From Mesobaculum littorinae (GTDB lineage: Bacteria > Pseudomonadota > Alphaproteobacteria > Rhodobacterales > Rhodobacteraceae): a DNA stretch of 64,000 bases. The translations under genes were made by a program, and so were the position numbers. Positions 58,496 through 64,000 of this stretch are shown piece after piece. Each line of letters begins with the position of its first letter. The stretch's first letter is position 1. The DNA is taken from positions 124,001-188,000 of the forward strand of contig NZ_RQXX01000001.1 of assembly GCF_004011175.1 (NCBI RefSeq), in the 5' to 3' direction. The notes beneath the pieces were generated by a model, which saw only the letters and a list, made by a program, of their open reading frames with translations, searched no databases and was not told where the DNA came from.

Positions 58496-59842
58496 TCAGA
58501 ACGTCGCCGTCTCCAGCCAGTCTTCCAGCCAGTGGATCGAGTAGTCGCCCGACTGGATCGCGGGTTCCTGCAGCAGGGCGTGGAACAGCGGGATCGTCGT
58601 GTCGACGCCGTCGACGATCAGTTCGCCCAGGGCGCGCCCCAGCCGGGCCAGCGCCTCGGGACGGTCGCGGCCATGCACGATGAGCTTGCCGATCAGGCTG
58701 TCGTAATAGGGCGGGATCCGGTAGCCGTCGTAAAGTGCCGAATCCATCCGCACGCCCAGCCCGCCGGGGGCGTGGTACTGGCTGATCCGGCCCGGAGAGG
58801 GCGAAAAGTTGGGAAGTTTCTCGGCGTTGATCCGCACCTCGATGGCGTGGCCGCGCAGCTCAAGGTCGTCCTGGGTAAAGGACATCGGCAGGCCGGCAGC
58901 GACGCGGATCTGTTCGCGGACGAGGTCGACGCCGAAAATGCCCTCGGTCACCGGGTGTTCGACCTGCAGGCGGGTGTTCATCTCGATGAAATAGAACTCG
59001 CCATCCTCGTAGAGGAACTCGATCGTGCCGGCGCCGGAATAGCCGATGGCCGCAATGGCGTCGGCACAGGTCTTGCCGATGCGCGCACGGGTCTCGGCGT
59101 CGATCGCGGGGCCGGGCGCCTCTTCGAAGACCTTCTGGTGGCGGCGTTGCAGCGAACAATCGCGTTCGCCCAGGTGAACCGCGCCGCCCTTGCCGTCGCC
59201 GAAGACCTGGATTTCGATGTGACGCGGCGTGGTGAGGTATTTCTCGATATACACCTCGTCGTTGCCGAAGGCGGATTTCGCCTCGGCCCGCGCGGTGCGG
59301 AAAGCCGATTCCAGTTCCGAGGCTGTGCGCGCAAGCTTCATACCGCGCCCGCCGCCGCCGGCCGTGGCCTTGACGATCACGGGAAACCCGATCTCTTCCG
59401 CGACCGACTTGGCGGCGGCGAAATCCGGAACGCCGCCCTCGGAGCCGGGCACGCAGGGCACGCCCAGCTTCTTCATCGTCTCCTTGGCGGTGATCTTGTC
59501 GCCCATGATCCGGATATGCTCGGCCGAGGGGCCGATGAACGTCAGCTCATGATCTTCGACGATCTGCACGAAGTTCGCGTTCTCGGACAAAAAGCCGTAA
59601 CCGGGGTGGATCGCCTGCGCGCCGGTGATGTCGCAGGCCGAGATGATGCCCGGCACGGACAGGTAGCTGTGCGTCCCCGGTGCAGGTCCGATGCAGACGG
59701 ATTCGTCGGCCATGCGGACATGCATGGCGTCGTCGTCGGCCGTGGAATGCACCGCGACGCTGGCAATGCCCATTTCGCGGCAGGCACGGATCACGCGCAG
59801 CGCAATTTCGCCGCGGTTGGCGATCAGGATCTTGTCGAACAT
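58496..59842 (-). CDS. accC: acetyl-CoA carboxylase biotin carboxylase subunit
   Basis: The 448-residue ATP-grasp enzyme carboxylates biotin on AccB, the first step of fatty-acid synthesis. [20 protein letters not shown] starts the N domain; the phosphate loop [14 protein letters not shown] is near residues 163-176; [20 protein letters not shown] near 287-306 is the catalytic/metal region. Co-transcribed with accB (10-bp gap) and aat. Confidence 0.97.
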   Translation of the reverse strand: MFDKILIANRGEIALRVIRACREMGIASVAVHSTADDDAMHVRMADESVCIGPAPGTHSYLSVPGIISACDITGAQAIHPGYGFLSENANFVQIVEDHELTFIGPSAEHIRIMGDKITAKETMKKLGVPCVPGSEGGVPDFAAAKSVAEEIGFPVIVKATAGGGGRGMKLARTASELESAFRTARAEAKSAFGNDEVYIEKYLTTPRHIEIQVFGDGKGGAVHLGERDCSLQRRHQKVFEEAPGPAIDAETRARIGKTCADAIAAIGYSGAGTIEFLYEDGEFYFIEMNTRLQVEHPVTEGIFGVDLVREQIRVAAGLPMSFTQDDLELRGHAIEVRINAEKLPNFSPSPGRISQYHAPGGLGVRMDSALYDGYRIPPYYDSLIGKLIVHGRDRPEALARLGRALGELIVDGVDTTIPLFHALLQEPAIQSGDYSIHWLEDWLETATF

Positions 59843-59852
59843 ATCCGCCCGT

Positions 59853-60347
59853 TCATTCGAGAATCAGAAGAGGCGCGCCGAATTCGACCGGTGCGCCGTC
59901 GTCGACCAGGATCCGCCCGATCGTGCCCGAGCGCGGGGCGGGGATGTGGTTCATCGTCTTCATCGCCTCGATGATCAGCAGGGTCTGCCCCTCGGTCACG
60001 GTGTCGCCGGGGCGCACGAAGGGGGCTGCGCCCGGTTCGGCGGCCAGGTAGGCGGTGCCCACCATCGGCGACGAGATCGTGCCGGGATGGCTGGCAGGGT
60101 CCTCGGCGATTTCGGCCGCGGCGGGGGCCACCTGCGCCTGCGCCTGCGGCGCGGCTGCGGGCAGGGCGGCGGCGGGGGCCGCGGCCTGCTGCACCACCGG
60201 CGGCGCGGAGCGGCTCACCAGCACATCAAGGCTGTCGTTATTCGCGTATTCCCGCTTGACCCGAAGCTCGGTCAGGTCGTTTTCGCGGAGAAGTCCGGCC
60301 AGAGCCTCGATAAAGGCAACGTCCGCTTCGTGATTGTTCTTTGTCAT
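59853..60347 (-). CDS. accB: acetyl-CoA carboxylase biotin carboxyl carrier protein
   Basis: The 164-residue carrier has a C-terminal biotinyl domain with the biotinylated lysine K130 in [14 protein letters not shown]; a Pro/Ala-rich linker spans about 48-85. Start at 60347 ([12 protein letters not shown]). aroQ, which I remember upstream of accB in many relatives, is not present. Confidence 0.96.
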   Translation of the reverse strand: MTKNNHEADVAFIEALAGLLRENDLTELRVKREYANNDSLDVLVSRSAPPVVQQAAAPAAALPAAAPQAQAQVAPAAAEIAEDPASHPGTISSPMVGTAYLAAEPGAAPFVRPGDTVTEGQTLLIIEAMKTMNHIPAPRSGTIGRILVDDGAPVEFGAPLLILE

Positions 60348-60535
60348 TCCGTCCCTCGAGGATGGCTGCCCGTTCCGCTGGGGCGCATTCGGTCTTGTGG
60401 GCCGCTTATACGCAAGGCCGGTGGCCGTGAAAAGCCGCTGCCATGCCTTTGTCGCCCCGCGACGGGGCAGAAGGGGCGTGTTTCTGCCGGAATTTTGCGC
60501 ATTTCCCCGGGGGCGCGCGGCCGTCTTGTTTTTTA

Positions 60536-60553
60536 CCGGATGATAAAATCCGG
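60536..60553. promoter_or_regulatory. palindrome in the preT promoter region
   Basis: CCGGAT-N6-ATCCGG is a perfect 6-bp inverted repeat overlapping a TAAAAT -10-like hexamer, about 47 bases upstream of the preT start in the divergent accB-preT gap. Possible operator for pyrimidine-degradation control; no regulator gene is near. Confidence 0.45.
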
Positions 60554-60600
60554 GGGCGTGCCAAGCTGATCGGGACAGCAAAGCGCAAGGAGACTGGGCC

Positions 60601-61977
60601 ATGGAAACCGGCCGGACGACACCGGGCGTGGTAGCGGGACGGCTTCCACCCGACGCCTACGAGACGAATTTCGCCGATCTTCATCCGCGGTATGATCCGC
60701 ACGAGGCACATGTTGCCGCGGACCGCTGCTATTTCTGCTACGACGCGCCCTGCATCACGGCCTGTCCCACCGCAATCGATATACCCCTGTTCATACGCCA
60801 GATCGCCACCGGCCTGCCCGAGGCTGCGGCGCGGACGATTTTCGACAGCAACATTCTGGGCGGCATGTGCGCCCGCGTCTGCCCGACCGAGACGCTGTGC
60901 GAAGAGGCCTGCGTGCGCGAGGCGGCCGAGGGCAAGCCGGTCGAGATCGGGCGACTGCAACGCTATGCCACCGACACGCTGATCGGGGCGGGGGTGCATC
61001 CCTATACCAGGGCCGCGCCGACCGGGCGTCGGATCGCCGTGATCGGGGCGGGGCCTGGGGGCCTTTCCTGCGCACACGGGTTGGCCCGGCGCGGTCACGA
61101 CGTCACCGTGTTCGAGGCGCGGCCGCGTCCCGGCGGACTCAACGAATACGGCATCGCCTCTTACAAGACGCCCGACGGCTTTGCGCAGAAAGAGGTCGCG
61201 TGGCTGATGCAGATCGGCGGCATCACCATCGAATACGGGGCCGAGATCGGCCGCGACCGCAGCTTCGACGACATCCGCGCCGCGCATGATGCCGTTTTCA
61301 TCGGCAACGGGTTGCGCGGTGTGAATGCGCTGGGGTTGGACGGCGAGGACATGGCGGGCGTCGAGGATGCCGTCGATTTCATTGCCCGGCTGCGGCAGGC
61401 GGGGGATCGCGCGGCGCTGCCCGTGGGGCGCGACGTGGTGGTGATCGGCGGCGGCATGACGGCGGTGGACGCCGCCATACAGGCCCGGCTGCTCGGGGCG
61501 CAGAACGTCACCATGGTCTACCGCCGGGGGGCCGAGCGGCTGAATGCGTCGGTCTACGAACAGAACCTCGCCCAGATCAACGGCGTACGCCTCATCACCG
61601 GCGCGGTGCCGGTGCGGCTGCACGGGGACCGTGCGGTCGAACGGGTCGAGTTCGCCTATACCTCGGACGAGGGCGGGCGGCTCGTCACCATGAACGACGG
61701 CTTCTGGCTGCCCGCCGACCAGGTGCTGAAGGCGATCGGACAAGTCATGCAGCCGCTGACGGCCGATCCCGAGGCGGCGCTCGATCTTGACGGGACCAAG
61801 CTGCGCACGGCCGGAACCGGCGCGGTCCCATCGCATCCCGGCGTCTTTGCCGGCGGCGACTGCACTGCGTCCGGCGAGGCGCTGACCGTCACCGCGGTGG
61901 CGCAGGGCCGCGATGCGGCGGCCGCGATCCACGACTACCTGACAGACGCCCAGCCAGCCCAGAAGGAGCCCGCGTGA
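60601..61977 (+). CDS. preT: NAD-dependent dihydropyrimidine dehydrogenase subunit PreT
   Basis: The 458-residue FAD/NAD(P)-dependent oxidoreductase with GltD-like fold feeds electrons from NADH to PreA for reduction of uracil and thymine. The N-terminal [4Fe-4S] cysteines are CYFCYDAPCITACPTA (about residues 43-58) and CARVCPTETLCEEACVREA (about 88-106). FAD motif VIGAGPGGLS near 147 and NAD motif VIGGGMTAVDAA near 280. Stop overlaps the preA start by one base (TGATG). Confidence 0.93.
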   Translation: METGRTTPGVVAGRLPPDAYETNFADLHPRYDPHEAHVAADRCYFCYDAPCITACPTAIDIPLFIRQIATGLPEAAARTIFDSNILGGMCARVCPTETLCEEACVREAAEGKPVEIGRLQRYATDTLIGAGVHPYTRAAPTGRRIAVIGAGPGGLSCAHGLARRGHDVTVFEARPRPGGLNEYGIASYKTPDGFAQKEVAWLMQIGGITIEYGAEIGRDRSFDDIRAAHDAVFIGNGLRGVNALGLDGEDMAGVEDAVDFIARLRQAGDRAALPVGRDVVVIGGGMTAVDAAIQARLLGAQNVTMVYRRGAERLNASVYEQNLAQINGVRLITGAVPVRLHGDRAVERVEFAYTSDEGGRLVTMNDGFWLPADQVLKAIGQVMQPLTADPEAALDLDGTKLRTAGTGAVPSHPGVFAGGDCTASGEALTVTAVAQGRDAAAAIHDYLTDAQPAQKEPA

Positions 61978-63278
61978 TGGCCGATCTTTCCACCGATTTT
62001 GTGGGTATCAAGTCGCCCAACCCCTTCTGGCTGGCCTCGGCCCCGCCCACCGACAAGGAATACAACGTCCGCCGCGCGTTCGAGGCGGGGTGGGGCGGCG
62101 TCGTGTGGAAGACGCTCGGCCTCGACCCGCATGTCGTCAACGTCAACGGCCCCCGCTACGGCGTCATCCACGGTGCCGACCGGCGGGTGCTGGGGATCAA
62201 CAACATCGAGCTGATCACCGACCGCCCGCTTGAGGTGAACCTGCGCGAGATCAAGGCGGTCAAGCGCGACTATCCCGACCGCGCGATGGTCGTGTCTGTG
62301 ATGGTGCCCTGCGAGGAATGGGCCTGGAAGGAGATCCTGCCCAAGGTCGAGGAGACCGGCGCCGACGGGATCGAGCTGAACTTCGGCTGCCCCCACGGGA
62401 TGAGCGAACGCGGAATGGGGTCGGCCGTGGGGCAGGTGCCTGAATACATCGAGATGGTGGCGCGCTGGTGCAAGCAGACCACCCGCATGCCGGTGATCGT
62501 GAAGCTGACGCCCAACATCACCGATATCCGCCATCCCGCCCGCGCCGCGCATGCGGGCGGTGCGGACGCGGTCAGCCTGATCAACACGATCAACTCGATC
62601 ACCTCGGTCAATCTGGACGCGATGTGCCCCGAGCCGATGATCGACGGCAAGGGGTCGCATGGCGGCTATTGCGGCGCGGCGGTAAAGCCCATCGCGCTGA
62701 ACATGGTGGCCGAGATCGCGCGCGACCCCGCGACCGCGGGCCTGCCGATCAGCGGCATTGGCGGTGTCACCACATGGCGCGACGCGGCCGAGTTCCTGGC
62801 CCTCGGCGCGGGGTCGGTGCAGGTCTGCACGGCGGCGATGACCTATGGCTTCGGCATCATCAAGGAGCTGACGGCGGGGCTGTCGGAATGGATGGACCGC
62901 GCGGGCTACGACAACATCGCGGCGGTCACGGGCCGGGCGGTGCCCAATGTTTCGGACTGGAAGAACCTCAACCTCAACTACGTGACCAAGGCGCGGATCG
63001 ATCAGGATCTCTGCATCAAGTGCGGTCGCTGCTATGCCGCGTGCGAAGATACCTCGCACCAGGCCATCGGCATGGGCCCCGACCGTACCTTCGAGGTGAT
63101 CGACGCCGAATGCGTGGCCTGCAACCTGTGCGTCAACGTCTGCCCCGTGCAGGACTGCATCACCATGGAGCGGCTGCCGGCCGGGGCCACCGACCCGCGG
63201 ACGGGCCGGGTGGTCCCGGCCGAGTTCGGAGACTGGACGACCCACCCCAACAACCCGGCGGCCCACGCGGCCGAGTGA
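61977..63278 (+). CDS. preA: NAD-dependent dihydropyrimidine dehydrogenase subunit PreA
   Basis: The 433-residue catalytic subunit reduces uracil/thymine to the 5,6-dihydro forms, the first step of the reductive pyrimidine pathway. A DHOD-like FMN TIM barrel (about 1-310: IKSPNPFWLASAPPTDKEYN; ELNFGCPHGMSERGMGSAVG) is followed by a ferredoxin-type domain with CIKCGRCYAACEDTS and CVACNLCVNVCPVQDC (about residues 345-395). Dihydropyrimidinase and beta-ureidopropionase genes are not in the window. Confidence 0.95.
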   Translation: MADLSTDFVGIKSPNPFWLASAPPTDKEYNVRRAFEAGWGGVVWKTLGLDPHVVNVNGPRYGVIHGADRRVLGINNIELITDRPLEVNLREIKAVKRDYPDRAMVVSVMVPCEEWAWKEILPKVEETGADGIELNFGCPHGMSERGMGSAVGQVPEYIEMVARWCKQTTRMPVIVKLTPNITDIRHPARAAHAGGADAVSLINTINSITSVNLDAMCPEPMIDGKGSHGGYCGAAVKPIALNMVAEIARDPATAGLPISGIGGVTTWRDAAEFLALGAGSVQVCTAAMTYGFGIIKELTAGLSEWMDRAGYDNIAAVTGRAVPNVSDWKNLNLNYVTKARIDQDLCIKCGRCYAACEDTSHQAIGMGPDRTFEVIDAECVACNLCVNVCPVQDCITMERLPAGATDPRTGRVVPAEFGDWTTHPNNPAAHAAE

Positions 63279-63448
63279 TCGCGGCGGCTCGGCGCCCGGG
63301 GTCTTGCGATACCGTCGCAAGGCCCCGCCGCCGCCTGCTTGCGGGCCACGGCGCGGCGCGAGGTCCGCAGCTGGCACGGGCCACGCGGGGGTGCCGACAG
63401 CGCGTGCCCACAGCGGCTGCGTGCACGCCCGCAGCGCGCAGGGGCGTG

Positions 63449-64000
63449 TCAGCTGCGCAGATCCACGGCCGGGGGCGCCTTGTCCGGGGCAAGGAAGCCC
63501 TGGATCCCCATGCGCCCCTCGGCATAGGGCACTTCGGCATAGGGGACGGGGGCGAAGCCGGTTTCCGGACCATCCTCCGCCGTCGGGTCTGCCAGGGAGG
63601 GCGCTGTTGCGGCACCGGGGGCGTCCCTTGCCCTGTCGGTGCGGTCTTCATCCTTGCCGAGATCCTCCTCTCGCGCGACGTCGAGCGGTTCGCGCATCCG
63701 GCGTTGGCTGTCGATGCGCAGCTGTTCCAGGATCGAACGGTCGAAGGTCGGTGGCGGCCCGGTCGGCGGATCGGGGTCCGGCGGCAGCAGCGACTGCGGC
63801 GCCGCGGGCGACGCCCGCAGGTCGCGGCCCGAGCCGGTGCGCCCGGCTTCGGCGCCGCGGTCGGCGGCGCGCACTCCGTTGATCCGGTAAAGGACATCCG
63901 CGTCGCGGGTCAGCACGCCAGAATGGCCCGCGAGCTTTTCCGACGCCGCGAGGGCGGCGCCAGGCCGATTGGAACGCAGTTGGTCGCCCTGAAACAAGTC
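63449..64000 (-). CDS. proline-rich protein of unknown function (5' end outside the window)
   Basis: The last 183 codons of a gene that enters from beyond the right edge: no proper start is visible, as the edge codon context only offers TTG. The visible part is low in hydrophobic residues. It carries a Pro-rich segment (LLPPDPDPPTGPPPTFDRSI) and an acidic part with ILEQLRIDSQRRMREPLDVA, and ends with LAPDKAPPAVDLRS. I do not recognise it. A cytoplasmic or periplasmic linker-rich protein is possible. The stop is 170 bp from preA (convergent). Confidence 0.55.
   Translation of the reverse strand, partial: DLFQGDQLRSNRPGAALAASEKLAGHSGVLTRDADVLYRINGVRAADRGAEAGRTGSGRDLRASPAAPQSLLPPDPDPPTGPPPTFDRSILEQLRIDSQRRMREPLDVAREEDLGKDEDRTDRARDAPGAATAPSLADPTAEDGPETGFAPVPYAEVPYAEGRMGIQGFLAPDKAPPAVDLRS

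Overview
The window comes from a high-GC alphaproteobacterium, most likely a member of the Rhodobacterales (Rhodobacteraceae). The support is gene content: an NDUFA12-type complex I accessory subunit beside a DUF2155 protein, aat and accCB; a trpC-moaC-moeA-lexA run with comEC and gltX beside it; a surE-pcm-nlpD run; a GTA-type three-helix holin with a GH108 endolysin; and a bolA/monothiol-glutaredoxin pair. Codon use is strongly GC-biased, so nearly every gene has long antisense shadow frames. No tRNA, rRNA, CRISPR array, insertion sequence or integrase was seen.

Layout. 1-0.8 kb: the 3' end of a probable RidA-family gene and a decayed FAD-linked oxidase fragment. 0.9-3.8 kb: divergent purD and xseA. 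4-9 kb: a chemotaxis operon on the minus strand (STAS protein, CheY, CheA, CheW, CheR, a second CheY, and a small helical protein with a CheZ/CheT-like DxxxQ motif), with no CheB and no receptor. 9-10.3 kb: gph and a thioredoxin-fold protein. 10.6-15.7 kb: a polyamine-type ABC importer whose first permease carries a very large, internally duplicated periplasmic loop. 15.8-17.3 kb: a membrane DUF305-like protein that has lost its histidines, and a MarR regulator. 17.5-21 kb: bolA, a small membrane protein, grxD, purL and a small exported protein. 21.4-26.1 kb: LysR, an acyltransferase, murI, argC and ccmE. 26.2-28.1 kb: a translationally coupled lysis cassette of endolysin, holin and three small proteins. 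28.1-30.9 kb: nlpD, pcm and surE. 31-36.7 kb: an SDR, a lytic transglycosylase, an aminotransferase, gltA and gltX. 36.8-43.9 kb: comEC, lexA (with an SOS box), moeA, moaC, trpC and tyrS. 44.2-45.4 kb: anmK.

45.4-53.3 kb is the most distinctive region. A LacI-type regulator with a perfect 16-bp palindrome upstream leads an operon for a CUT1 sugar importer (binding protein, two permeases, ATPase) and an MGH1/GH63-like glycoside hydrolase. One permease has a DUF11-like beta-sandwich in its first periplasmic loop, and the other has about three extra N-terminal membrane helices. The likely role is uptake and cytoplasmic hydrolysis of a glycosylated compatible solute such as glucosylglycerate or mannosylglycerate; this is inferred from the hydrolase family.

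53.4-64 kb: an ArsR/SRPBCC pair with a tandem operator-like repeat over the start codon, clpP-clpX, a RidA-family gene, NDUFA12, DUF2155, aat, accCB, the pyrimidine-reducing preT-preA pair, and an unidentified proline-rich protein cut by the window edge. A short interspersed repeat with a GGAGTATTT core occurs four times between 42.4 and 56.9 kb. Several gene orders that I remember as conserved in the order are interrupted here (trpD/trpG beside trpC, tatABC-serS beside surE, ccmF beside ccmE), which suggests local rearrangement.
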